Shown: in pieces, positions 33,802 through 42,231 of the stretch
Layout of the letters: every line of letters begins with the position of its first letter
How positions within the stretch are numbered: position 1 is the first letter of the stretch
DNA from: an uncultured Dehalococcoidia bacterium
GTDB taxonomy: Bacteria; Chloroflexota; Dehalococcoidia; Lucifugimonadales; Lucifugimonadaceae
Reading direction: 5' to 3'
Length of the DNA stretch: 49,105 nucleotides
Assembly: GCA_913048295.1 (NCBI GenBank)
Contig: CAJWWK010000011.1
Span: 1 to 49,105, forward strand
Notes under the pieces: model-generated
Told to the model about the DNA's origin: nothing
Database searches by the model: none
Seen by the model: the letters and a program-made list of their open reading frames with translations, nothing else
Program-made: the position numbers and the translations under genes

Positions 33802-34947
33802 TTAACCTGCCGACAGGAGCATCGGGCCGCGTCTCCGAACGGGCAATGGCGCATAGCGTTCCACCGGGACCGCGCCACGACTTTGCAGTTCCGCAGGCTG
33901 GACCGAATGTGCGTCTGAATTAATCTTCCTATAAGGCCGGAGCTTACCGCTGGAGTTGAGATCCTGACTCGGATCAATTCCTGTCAGTATCAGGGTTACT
34001 CGGATTTGCGGGCCGAGCGCGACGTCCCGGACGGTGGTTACGTGCATATCAGCACGACCACCGGTCCTCGCCATTGCCACTGCAATGGTCTCTTGTACCT
34101 GGCCACTCGACATGCCGATACCGCCTTCTATATGAACCACAACCGACCTCGCCACACACCCGCCCGAAGTGTCAATCCCACCTGATGAAAGGCCCTCGAA
34201 TGCGCGAATCACGGCATATTTACCGCCATGAAGTCCGTGCGAAGATGCTAAAAGCACAATCGACTTGCCGGAGCCACTTTGGCTCAGGGACCGCCTGACC
34301 TCTCCGAACTTGTCGGCTGAGACTGCTAAAGCGGATACGACCGTACTCACCGAATTTGAGACTTTTCTGTCGGCCTCCTTGAAGGCGTCTACGAGCGACA
34401 TGCTGCCCGGTGCCCGGACGGGGTTGAGGAGATCGTTGTTACTTGTGACAATCACTGTGTCGACAGCATTCCGAAGTATTTCCAGGGCTTGCACTGCCGA
34501 CTGGGTGCGAAATCGTCCCTCAAACTCGAACGGCAGGTTGACCGCGGCGAGGGTCAACGCCCCCGAATCGTGTGCGATATGTGCGACGAGTGGAGCGATT
34601 CCAGAGCCGGAGCCGCGACCTAGGCCCGCCACGATTATCACTACGTCGGCGCCGGTTACGAACTCTGTCACGGCCTTGCCATATTCACCCGGTCCATCAG
34701 AATCGACAAACAATTCTGCTGCCGCCACTGCATCGCCGCCGCTACCAAAGCCGTCGCCTACCTGGATGAATTCGGCAAAGTTGCGGACGCTGTCGGTGCC
34801 GGTGCCTGTATCAATTCCAAGAAACCTCGTGTCATCGGGCAGGAAATCGCCGAGACTTCTTAGAGCAGAACAACCTGCTCCGCCGACACCGACTACACGT
34901 ACGTCGAGGTTGGTGAGCGGGCGCTCCAGCGTCAAGTTAATCGTCAT
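33802..34947 (-). CDS. Divergent FtsZ/tubulin-superfamily GTPase
   Basis: From ATG 34947 the 381-residue protein shows FtsZ order of motifs. These are VVGVGGAGCSAL (T1), LGIDTGTGTDS where FtsZ has NTDAQ (T3), AGLGRGSGSGIAPLV as the tubulin signature (T4, usually GGGTGTG), PFEFEGRFRTQSA (T5), and VIVTSNNDLL (T6). The T7 synergy loop, normally NxDFADV, reads SADKFGEV, so the catalytic acidic residues that act across the polymer interface are altered. No FtsA/ZipA-binding C-terminal peptide of the usual kind is seen; the tail is Arg/Pro-rich (PVERYAPLPVRRRG). A longer frame from 35043 adds 32 doubtful residues. No mraZ-mur-ftsA neighbours occur. It is probably a paralogue with a role other than the division ring. 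Confidence 0.82.
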   Translation of the reverse strand: MTINLTLERPLTNLDVRVVGVGGAGCSALRSLGDFLPDDTRFLGIDTGTGTDSVRNFAEFIQVGDGFGSGGDAVAAAELFVDSDGPGEYGKAVTEFVTGADVVIIVAGLGRGSGSGIAPLVAHIAHDSGALTLAAVNLPFEFEGRFRTQSAVQALEILRNAVDTVIVTSNNDLLNPVRAPGSMSLVDAFKEADRKVSNSVSTVVSALAVSADKFGEVRRSLSQSGSGKSIVLLASSHGLHGGKYAVIRAFEGLSSGGIDTSGGCVARSVVVHIEGGIGMSSGQVQETIAVAMARTGGRADMHVTTVRDVALGPQIRVTLILTGIDPSQDLNSSGKLRPYRKINSDAHSVQPAELQSRGAVPVERYAPLPVRRRGPMLLSAG

Positions 34948-35229
34948 TTTCAGTCTTTTCCAATCATTTGGCGTGGTCACCGCCGGTAGCCGACGGGAGC
35001 CGATATTTTCGGTCAGCCAGTAGTGGTTCAGAAAAACTAGCACAGGCGTTCTATTAAATGGAAGTGTTTTAGAACACCCATTCCGAACATTTGTACGTAT
35101 TCACCTGCTAACCGGTAAAGAAACTGGATGTCAGTTCAGCTGTGAGTTCGCGGGGAATCGCGCGATGATCCAAGGCCCCGGTATATCGGGTGACGACCCG
35201 CCATACGTACAGAACTTCCGGAGGTTCCG

Positions 35230-35970
35230 ATGCCCTCATTCCTCGAAATGCCCGTCGATTCGGGTACGTTCGACGATTTCAGAAACCGCAACGAAACCGA
35301 ACTGACTTACTCAATGAAGTGGGCAGCGTGGAAATGGCTCTGGGAGGTTGCCGAATGTCGGCTGATTGGCTTTGAGGTCCGACTGGAAGGCCCGTTCGGG
35401 CGAATCGCCGATGTGGTTGGTCTCGGACCTGAAAATCGTGTGTTCCTTATCGAAGTTAAATCGAGCAGGAGTGATTTACGTCGTGATGACAACAACGAGC
35501 GCACCCGCGAGAAGCTGGTTGCGAAATCGAAATCGCTCGATGCGGTTGTCGAACTGACAAAGAGCGTGTTGTCGGCAGCGTCCCGGAGCGCACAGAACGA
35601 GTCGGCCGGCGGGGTAGGAGGCAGCGGCAGTCTTCGGTCGCGGGCGGTTTCCACTGCTGAGGTCGATGTCAGGACGTTCGCAAGGAAGTCTGATTCGACA
35701 AAGAAGCGGATCGAAAATCTGTCGACAAAATTCCACGATGCAGCTTATCTGCGCTGTGCCGATTACCACTACATCATGGCCCCGCACCGGATGTTCCGCA
35801 CGACTGAGTTGCCGGAACAGTGGGGGTTGCTGAATCAGCGGAGCGAGACGGTGGTCGAGGCACCGCTCAAGCAGGTAAAACGAGTTACGCAGCACGTTAT
35901 GCGGGCGATAGGCCGTTCGAACACACGCGACCTGATGAAGGCGTGCGAAGTAAGGGTGGCGCGCGATTAG
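35230..35970 (+). CDS. MmcB-like putative DNA-repair protein (PD-(D/E)XK fold)
   Basis: The 246-residue product has the arrangement of MmcB/DUF2161-type nuclease-fold proteins: an N-terminal helix, then RIADVVGLGPENRVFLIEVK with the acidic residues and E-x-K expected of a PD-(D/E)XK core (residues 60-77). SSRSDLRRDD follows, as in MmcB. Later CADYHYIMAPHRMF matches the closing strand. A Ser/Gly-rich insert of about 40 residues (near 115-145) separates the two halves. ATG 35230 is preceded by GGAGG (35219-35223). MmcB is linked to DNA-damage responses in other bacteria; the role here is inferred from weak similarity only. Confidence 0.6.
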   Translation: MPSFLEMPVDSGTFDDFRNRNETELTYSMKWAAWKWLWEVAECRLIGFEVRLEGPFGRIADVVGLGPENRVFLIEVKSSRSDLRRDDNNERTREKLVAKSKSLDAVVELTKSVLSAASRSAQNESAGGVGGSGSLRSRAVSTAEVDVRTFARKSDSTKKRIENLSTKFHDAAYLRCADYHYIMAPHRMFRTTELPEQWGLLNQRSETVVEAPLKQVKRVTQHVMRAIGRSNTRDLMKACEVRVARD

Positions 35971-36033
35971 CCGCTGCGCGCGGCATTAGTTCCGGGCGTC
36001 AGCGGCCTCCCTGGTCGCGCGTCGCAATTCTCC

Positions 36034-36066
36034 CCCTCTCGGTCTCTCCCGGTCCGGGGGAGAGGG
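36034..36066. terminator. Hairpin between convergent MmcB-like and aminotransferase genes
   Basis: CTCTCCC (36044-36050) pairs with GGGAGAG (36058-36064); an alternative pairing uses CCCTCTC at 36034-36040 with GAGAGGG at 36060-36066. It lies in the convergent 98-bp gap. The poor T-tracts make the terminator call tentative. Confidence 0.4.
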
Positions 36067-36068
36067 TG

Positions 36069-37229
36069 TTACAGAATCTTGCGGAGTCGCTCAATCGCTT
36101 CCAGCAGGTTTTCCTGCGAGTTCGCAAACGAAATCCTGATATATCCGTCGCCGAACGCCCCGAACGCGGTTCCGGCAAGAAGTGCAACACCGGCTTCGTA
36201 AAGGGCCTTGTTGGCGAATTCCTGTGAAGACATTCCCGTGGCCCGGATATTCGGGAACGCGTAAAATGCACCTTTTGGGACCGGGCAGGTGATTCCGGGC
36301 AGTGAATTCAGCCCTTCGACAACGAGGTCGCGGCGTTTCGTGAACTCTTCCATCATCGCCGCCACTGAGTCCTGCGGGCCTTCGAGCGCGGCGATCGCGG
36401 CCATCTGGCTGAAGACCGAGGTGCAGGAGACGCTATTGGTCATCAACCGGGTGACCGGCTCGACGAGGAAATCCGGGAACACACCGTAACCCAGGCGCCA
36501 TCCCGTCATTGCGTAGCTTTTGGAAAAGCCGTCAAGGATGACAGTTCGTTCCCGCATTCCAGGGAATTGCGTGATCGAAACATGTTCCTGGTCGCCGTAG
36601 TACATGTCCTTGTAGATCTCGTCAGCAAGTACCACGAGATCGTTCTCACCGGCCATCTCGGCGATTTTTTCCAGATCCGATTCGGGGATAACGCTGCCGC
36701 ACGGGTTGTTCGGCGAGTTGATGATTATGAGTTTTGTGCGCGGGGTGATGAGCGAGCGCAGGTTGTCGATATCGGCGTTGTAGCCGCTCTCTTCGTTCAG
36801 TTGCATGGGGACGGCGATACCGCCCATGTAGTTGATCATCGATTCGTAGATCGGGAATCCGGGGTTGGGGTAGATCACCTCAACGCCCTGCTCGACCAGT
36901 GCCATGATCGTGAAGAACATGACCGGTTTGCCGCCGGGGGTGACGATGACGCTGTCGGCCGAAACGTCGTATCCCTGGCGTTCCGTCTGATGTTTTGCGA
37001 TGGCTTCGCGCAGTTCGATCTGTCCGGCCGACGCGCCGTAATGGGTGAATCCATCGTCGAGCGCCTGTTTCGCGGCATCGCGGATATGCTCGGGCGTATC
37101 GAAATCGGGTTCGCCAATTTCGAGGTGAACGATTGACTTTCCCTGGCGTTCCAGTTCTTTGGCTTTGGCGAGGGTTTCGAACGCTGTTTCGGTACCCAGG
37201 AGTGCCTGGCGAGTTGCGAGCTGTGTCAC
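36069..37229 (-). CDS. Class I/II pyridoxal-phosphate aminotransferase (aspartate aminotransferase-like)
   Basis: The 386-residue enzyme belongs to the aspartate aminotransferase I-gamma group. Motifs are LEIGEPDFDTPEHIRDAA, THYGASAGQIELREAIA, NSPNNPCGSVIPE with the PLP-phenol contact, and VVLADEIYKDMYYG. The PLP lysine is in LDGFSKSYAMTGWRLGY near residue 238, and the substrate-carboxylate arginine in GYIRISFANSQENL. The start is GTG. It is divergent from the aldolase gene at 37467 across 237 bp. Exact substrate specificity (aspartate, aromatic or other) cannot be read. Confidence 0.9.
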   Translation of the reverse strand: MTQLATRQALLGTETAFETLAKAKELERQGKSIVHLEIGEPDFDTPEHIRDAAKQALDDGFTHYGASAGQIELREAIAKHQTERQGYDVSADSVIVTPGGKPVMFFTIMALVEQGVEVIYPNPGFPIYESMINYMGGIAVPMQLNEESGYNADIDNLRSLITPRTKLIIINSPNNPCGSVIPESDLEKIAEMAGENDLVVLADEIYKDMYYGDQEHVSITQFPGMRERTVILDGFSKSYAMTGWRLGYGVFPDFLVEPVTRLMTNSVSCTSVFSQMAAIAALEGPQDSVAAMMEEFTKRRDLVVEGLNSLPGITCPVPKGAFYAFPNIRATGMSSQEFANKALYEAGVALLAGTAFGAFGDGYIRISFANSQENLLEAIERLRKIL

Positions 37230-37466
37230 TATGGCGCGGCCTATTCGAATGAGTGTTTGTAAAAACCGGCTCGGATTCGCGATTGGGCACTCGATGGTCG
37301 CTTTTACGAGTCGACTTCAAGTTGCTACGAAATCCACAATAGGTTGAAAAGTTTGTCGCCGTGTCGGGGGCGTGTCAACAACCGGTGCGATAGTGTCACG
37401 CCAGAGAATCGGTAAAGAATTACAAACAAAGCGAAATTCAAGTAGCAATCGGAGTTTGCCCGGTCC

Positions 37467-38246
37467 ATGACACAACCCAGAAAAAAACTTCAGAATCGCA
37501 TGAAAAGGCTCATCAAGTCGGGCAAGCCTGCTTACGGGGTGTCGGTCCAGTTCCCTTCCGCTGAAATCGTCGAGATGATCGGTGAGTTGGGTTTCGACTG
37601 GGTGTTGCTTGATGCTGAGCACGGTTCGATAACGCCCGACACCATAGGCCCGATGATAATGGCCGCGGAAATCCGGGGGATCACCCCGATCGTCCGTCCG
37701 GAAAAGAACGACCCGGCGGTGATAAACAAGTATCTGGACCGGGGAGCGATGGGCGTCCAGGTGCCCCATGTGAACACCGCTACAGAGGCGCGTGCCGTGT
37801 TGGAAGCCTGCCTTTACCATCCGCTGGGTGCGCGCGGGCTCGGCGGCGGCAGGATGGCCGACTTCGGCTGGGGTTCACCTACTTCGGAATATGTGGTTGA
37901 AGCCAACAGTGAAATGCTTGTGTGCATCCAGATCGAGGATGTGGCTGCGGTCGAGAATGTTGACGAAATCCTTGCGGTGCCGGACATCGATGTGTTTTTT
38001 ATCGGCCCGACCGACCTCGCACAGTCGATGGGCCACCCCGGCGACAACGGACACCCGGATGTGCAAAAGGTGATTGGCGAAACGTTCGATCGAATTCACG
38101 CGGCCGGCCTTGCCTCGGGAACCCCCAGTGCCGCCGAACAGGCGTTAAAAAACACCGAAGCGGGCATCCTGTACCACTACACACACATCCCGACTTTCAT
38201 GGCCACCTACGGGCGTCACTTCATGGAGACCGTGGGGCGGGCGTAG
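37467..38246 (+). CDS. HpcH/HpaI-family aldolase
   Basis: This metal-dependent class II pyruvate aldolase (259 residues) is related to 4-hydroxy-2-oxoheptanedioate and 2-keto-3-deoxyglucarate aldolases. The family elements are FDWVLLDAEHGSITPD with the catalytic base histidine, PIVRPEKNDPAVINKYLDRG, GVQVPHVNTA, and the metal-binding pair in VCIQIEDVAAVENVDEI and FIGPTDLAQSMG. A C-terminal lysine-free tail ends GRHFMETVGRA. Possible substrates are sugar-acid derived keto acids; this fits loosely with the uronate-type dehydrogenase at 29.4 kb, but there is no operon link. Confidence 0.88.
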   Translation: MTQPRKKLQNRMKRLIKSGKPAYGVSVQFPSAEIVEMIGELGFDWVLLDAEHGSITPDTIGPMIMAAEIRGITPIVRPEKNDPAVINKYLDRGAMGVQVPHVNTATEARAVLEACLYHPLGARGLGGGRMADFGWGSPTSEYVVEANSEMLVCIQIEDVAAVENVDEILAVPDIDVFFIGPTDLAQSMGHPGDNGHPDVQKVIGETFDRIHAAGLASGTPSAAEQALKNTEAGILYHYTHIPTFMATYGRHFMETVGRA

Positions 38247-38304
38247 CGAGCGTTGCGCCGTAAGACGAGGGCAGCGTGAGCAAAGTGCGACCGGTCACGA
38301 TTTC

Positions 38305-38878
38305 TCACGATGTTTGTGTGGCAATCGCTGTTACAATCGCGGGCGGTGCCTGTGAGGGCGTGAATGCTCCGGTTTGGGCATCGACCCACCCTGAAACGGT
38401 GCCTTCAGGGAGATCACAGAACACGACCCACAGGTCATTTCCTTCAGTAGACCCGATCACGGTCTGCCCTTTCGACACGCACCCGGGCCAGTGTTCGGTT
38501 GCGCCCGGCCATTGCGGTAGTTGCCCCGATGTTGACTGACTCCACATCCAGGGCGACATCTGCCTCGTACCGAATGAACTCCATTGGCACGACGCGCCAT
38601 TCATTCGGAGGTTGGTCCGGTGCATCAATGAAAAACTGAACACCGAATGCTACCTCTTTGTCGGTCACTGCGAAATCGAAACGGCCTGTGGGCGGATTGA
38701 CCGCAATCTGGCGCAGGACCGGTTCGTCGATGCCACTAGCTGCCAGCGCCTGTTCTGCCATTTCCCGGAGGGCGAGAGCGCCGGCATCGGGTTCTGGAGT
38801 TCGGTTAGAACAGCCGACAATCAACACAACCACAAAGGTAGCTGTGAGAAGTTGTGCGCACCGGGATTTGCCATGCAT
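38305..38878 (-). pseudogene. Small SH3-like lipoprotein gene with a frameshift
   Basis: From ATG 38878 the first frame encodes a lipoprotein signal (LLTATFVVVLIVGCSNR, lipobox IVGC) and a soluble domain. That domain runs to RVRVERADRDRVY and a stop at 38444. A second frame (stop at 38305) continues with KGQTVIGSTEGNDLWVVF and GTVSGWVDAQTGAF, which reads as the completion of an SH3b-like fold. The two frames join best near GTCGAAAGGG at about 38470-38480. A one-base change there would restore a protein of roughly 190 residues. Either the gene is broken or the assembly has an indel at this short homopolymer. It is divergent from the methyltransferase. Confidence 0.65.
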
Positions 38879-38908
38879 GACAATATTCAGATCACCAGTG
38901 GAGGTCGG

Positions 38909-38938
38909 TTGGACATTCGGTGCGCTGAAAACTATCAC
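38909..38938 (+). promoter_or_regulatory. Possible promoter of the methyltransferase gene
   Basis: TTGGAC (38909-38914), an 18-nt spacer and TATCAC (38933-38938). The first ATG is only 2 nt further on, so the in-frame ATG at 38956 may be the real start. Confidence 0.4.
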
Positions 38939-38940
38939 AC

Positions 38941-39753
38941 ATGCACATTTCAAATATGGATTACTTGGCCTGGGCCGAGTGGTACGACATCTTCTACTCC
39001 GCGGCCGATCCCGGCGATGTCGAGTTTTACCACGGTCTGTGCCGTGCATCGGGCGGACCGGTTCTCGAGATCGGCGTTGGAACGGGTAGGATCGCACTGC
39101 CCCTTGCACGTGACGGGATGGAGATCGTAGGGATCGACCTGAACGAGCCCATGTTGAAGGTCGCCGAGCGCAAGGCACTGGACGTCGCTCCACTTTCGGG
39201 AAGTCTGAAACTCATTCGGGCCGACATGAGGAAGTTCGACCTGAAACGGCAGTTTCCTGTGGTGATCATTCCGGCGCGCACGCTTCTTCTTGCGACCACG
39301 GAAGAAGACCAGATTTATACGTTGTGCTGCGCGGCGAGCCACCTGGAGCCGGACGGCACACTGGCATTCAATCTTTTTTATCCCGATCCGGAAATGCTGG
39401 CTGACGACCCCGATGAGGAGTTTTTGCTGGAAGTGGTTGAAAAAGCGGGCGGGGGTCGCTACGTGCTCACAGCAAAGAATCGTTTCGACACGACGAACCA
39501 ACTAAACCACGGGGTGCAAATAGCTGAAGAACTGGATGCCTCGGGCAAGGTGTTGAGGCGGGAAGAGCTTGAAGTGGTCGTTCGGTATCTGTACCCGGAC
39601 CAAGTTGTTTCACTGTGCGAGCGAACTGGTCTGGAAGTTATCGGATTGTGGGGTGATTTCGAGGGGGCTGAAGTTACAGAGGAGAGCGACGAGATAGTCG
39701 TGATTGCCCAGCACGCCGGGAATCAGTCGCAACGGGCGCATCCGATTCTGTGA
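38941..39753 (+). CDS. Class I SAM-dependent methyltransferase
   Basis: The 270-residue protein has motif I VLEIGVGTGRIALPLA near residues 41-56 and motif II acidic IVGIDLNEPML. It also has the post-motif IRADMRKFDL and the segment LEPDGTLAFNLFYPDP typical of methyltransferase-25 family members. The N-terminus (AEWYDIFYSAADPGDVEFY) suggests a small-molecule methyltransferase. The substrate is unknown. The in-frame ATG at 38956 is an alternative start five codons later. It is convergent with the 2-hydroxyacid dehydrogenase. Confidence 0.88.
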   Translation: MHISNMDYLAWAEWYDIFYSAADPGDVEFYHGLCRASGGPVLEIGVGTGRIALPLARDGMEIVGIDLNEPMLKVAERKALDVAPLSGSLKLIRADMRKFDLKRQFPVVIIPARTLLLATTEEDQIYTLCCAASHLEPDGTLAFNLFYPDPEMLADDPDEEFLLEVVEKAGGGRYVLTAKNRFDTTNQLNHGVQIAEELDASGKVLRREELEVVVRYLYPDQVVSLCERTGLEVIGLWGDFEGAEVTEESDEIVVIAQHAGNQSQRAHPIL

Positions 39754-39816
39754 AAGATGCGTGGTCACAGACGGTGGACAGACCGCTGAATCGTCGGGCC
39801 GGGTTGCGTCGATCTT

Positions 39817-40782
39817 CTAAAAACCCGCGGTCTTGTTGCAGATGTTTTCGAGCGGTTCGCCGGTCTCGAATCTACGGAGGTTGGCCCGGAACGCGTCGCG
39901 ACGCATCTCGTAAAGCTCGGGTGTGAGGGCCGACGAGTGGGGGGTCAGGATGACATTCGACAAAGTCCACAGCCTGGAGTCTTCTGCGAGCGGTTCTTCA
40001 GCCGTAGCGTCGAGCGCCGCCCCTGCCAGGTGTCCCGATTCGAGTGCGTCGCACAGGGCATCCTCGTCTACGATCTTGCCGCGGGAAATTACGATTACAT
40101 AGCTTCCTTCAGGCATGAGGGCGATTCGGCGGGCGTCGATCGAATTACGCGTTGTATCGAGCGCCGGCGCCGCGATAACGAGAAAATTCGACAGGCGGCA
40201 GAGGTCGTCGAGCCGGTCGAGGTCCCAGCACTCCCTGACGCTTGCGGGAACATCCGACGGCCCGGGATCGATGGCAAACGTTGTTGTTCCAAACGCGGCC
40301 ACACGTTCGGCTACCGCCCTACCGATTGCGCCCAGCCCAAAAATTCCGACCGTTGCCCCGGTGAGTTCGGTAATCCGGGACGCATATTTCTGCGTGTCCC
40401 AGGTCTTATTCTGGCGGTCTACGAAAGCTTCCTGGAACCGGTGGGTTAGCCCAACCATTGCCCCGATAACGTGGTCGCCCATCGATGTCACGTGAGTGCC
40501 CGGTGCGTTGGTTATCGGTACGTCGGAATCGACGATGTTCTGGTAGGCAACTATCTTATCGATGCCCATGCCGGGGCACGCGATCCACTTAAGTTTTTTG
40601 GCGGCCGCAAAGGCTTCATCGTTCGGCCAGCCGAAAAAAGCATCTGCGTCTCGGATGGCTGCCGAATGTTCGGCGGGATCGTATGCGACGATGAACTCGA
40701 TCTCCGGGAACGAGTCGCGCAGTTCCTCGGCGTAGTGGGCGCCCACATGATCGGTGCCTATTACAACCTTTAGTTTCGTCAT
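39817..40782 (-). CDS. D-isomer-specific 2-hydroxyacid dehydrogenase
   Basis: This NAD(P)-dependent oxidoreductase (321 residues) interconverts a 2-keto acid and its D-2-hydroxy acid. The Rossmann motif is VGIFGLGAIGRAVAERVAAF near residues 145-164. The catalytic segment reads ISRGKIVDEDALCDALESG, then EEPLAEDSRLWTLSNV with the catalytic glutamate and LTPHSSA with the catalytic histidine. The N-terminal substrate domain ends in THVTSMGDHVIGAMVGL. Glyoxylate/hydroxypyruvate or a sugar-acid keto acid are plausible substrates. It has a clean ATG start and no operon partner in the window. Confidence 0.9.
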   Translation of the reverse strand: MTKLKVVIGTDHVGAHYAEELRDSFPEIEFIVAYDPAEHSAAIRDADAFFGWPNDEAFAAAKKLKWIACPGMGIDKIVAYQNIVDSDVPITNAPGTHVTSMGDHVIGAMVGLTHRFQEAFVDRQNKTWDTQKYASRITELTGATVGIFGLGAIGRAVAERVAAFGTTTFAIDPGPSDVPASVRECWDLDRLDDLCRLSNFLVIAAPALDTTRNSIDARRIALMPEGSYVIVISRGKIVDEDALCDALESGHLAGAALDATAEEPLAEDSRLWTLSNVILTPHSSALTPELYEMRRDAFRANLRRFETGEPLENICNKTAGF

Positions 40783-41081
40783 CTCTTAACTCCGTTTGTA
40801 CCCGGTTGAACGCGCCGGGGCATGCTTGGCATCGTTGTAGATATTCGGCGGTTGGCAGGGTATATGCGAACAGGGGAGATTTGGATGATACGTGCCATCA
40901 CAGCTGTTTCTGGCAATAGAACGATCGGATCCGTCGAATTCGTTCGTTGCGAACGCTCGTACACATGCATGGTTGACATTTAATTGAAGAATTCGGCAGG
41001 ACCCCTTTCAATGCAGGCAGTACCGATCATGCTGGTTTGATCGAATGACTCGATCATGGGTGCAACATAGAAGATCGGTAA
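40783..41081. other. Intergenic stretch with no supported gene
   Basis: About 300 bp between the dehydrogenase and the broken protease-like gene. Short frames here have no recognisable domain, and I see no terminator, tRNA or repeat. Confidence 0.4.
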
Positions 41082-42088
41082 TGGGGAGGGGACCAGATTT
41101 TTATTTGTGACAAAATCGTCGACGTTGTTTTCTTGTTGATCAGGACGATGGTCCAGATCGTACACGAGATCGTTAGCACGGTCTGTGACTGGGTAACGAC
41201 CACGATCACAACGTTCCGAGAAGTTGTTGAAACTGTTTGCAGGTGGTTGCCGTGGCCATTGAACAAGCTCTGCGACCTGGTGGTGACGATAATAAAGATC
41301 GTAGAAACGGTAGTCGAGTGGGTTTGCGAAGAGGTTATTGAACGAATATTCGTGTGGGTTGAAAAAATCCTCGTATATGTCGAATACATCGTCCGGTGGG
41401 TGTGCTGGATCATCACGCTCCCTCTACGGCTCATCGGCTTGTTGCAATGCTGGATCACTAGTGGACACGCACGCCGAACGATGCCTGTCTGCGTGGTAAT
41501 TCATCTCGAACGAGAACGACGAGCTGGCAGCATCCGAGTCCGATGTTGCAGCTCGCATGGCCGACGCCGCGGCGATTCTGGATGATCAGTGCAATATCGA
41601 CCTGGTAGTTGAGTACGCGCGTCGAGCGACAGCCCGAATTCTTCTCTGGCATTTCTTGTGAATTTGGTGGAATGTTCTCCAACTTCTTCCAGTGGTTCTC
41701 GAACAACACTTCGACAAACTGCATCACCGTTTACGTGGCCCGAACCATCAGTGGAGCCAGTGGTTGTTCCTACCCGGGTACTAACTGGGTGACGATCGAT
41801 GGAACCGCGGGTGGGTCGGTGATTGTCCAGGAGATTGGACATATCGCCGATATCTGGCCGCACAGCGATGACCCTGACGACGTAATGAGCAATGGCGCCG
41901 GTGCTCGCAACCAGTTGACGCACCTTCAGTGCTGCCTGCTGCGTACTTCCCGTTTCTCACGGGTAACGCCGTTCTTCCCGGTGATCGACGTCGCTGGCTG
42001 GACCAATGAGGCAGCACGTACGGCTACGGTCCGCCGGTCTCCGCTGCCGGGCGGCAGCCATGACGACGACCACCACCACCAGGCATGA
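41082..42088 (+). pseudogene. Zincin-like protease with Trp/Val/Cys-rich helical region, broken by two frameshifts
   Basis: The first frame, open from 41082, encodes a long amphipathic, membrane-like region rich in Trp, Val and Cys (VVETVCRWLPWPLNKLCDLV, IVRWVCWIITLPLR). Near 41508 it shifts to a second frame (ENDELAASESDVAARMADAA), and near 41615 to a third, which runs to 42088. The third frame holds QEIGHIADIWPHSDDPDDVM at 41828-41887. This resembles the HExxHxxxxxH zinc site plus Met-turn of matrixin-like metalloproteases, except that the first histidine is Gln. No ATG fits the beginning: TTG 41133, or an ATT at 41097 preceded by GGAGGGG, are candidates. The tail is His/Asp-rich. An intact product would be about 330 residues. 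A terminator follows at 42114. Confidence 0.65.
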
Positions 42089-42113
42089 AAATTAGCCTCT
42101 GTTGAGTTATCAG

Positions 42114-42146
42114 CACCCCACGCCACAAGCGTGGGGTGGTTTGGTT
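42114..42146 (+). terminator. Rho-independent terminator after the broken protease gene
   Basis: CACCCCACGC and GCGTGGGGTG form a perfect 10-bp stem with a CACAA loop, followed by GTTTGGTT. Confidence 0.85.
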
Positions 42147-42231
42147 AGCGCCCCGCCGATTGACGTGCAGCTGCGAAGTCTGCGTTGTTCGGCCCGGTAA
42201 ATCGCATGGCCGCAACGGGCATAACGGGTCG

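Noticed and set aside
34265-35023. 252-codon plus-strand frame opposite the FtsZ-like gene
   Set aside because: Ser/Thr/Pro-rich shadow of a gene with clear FtsZ motifs.
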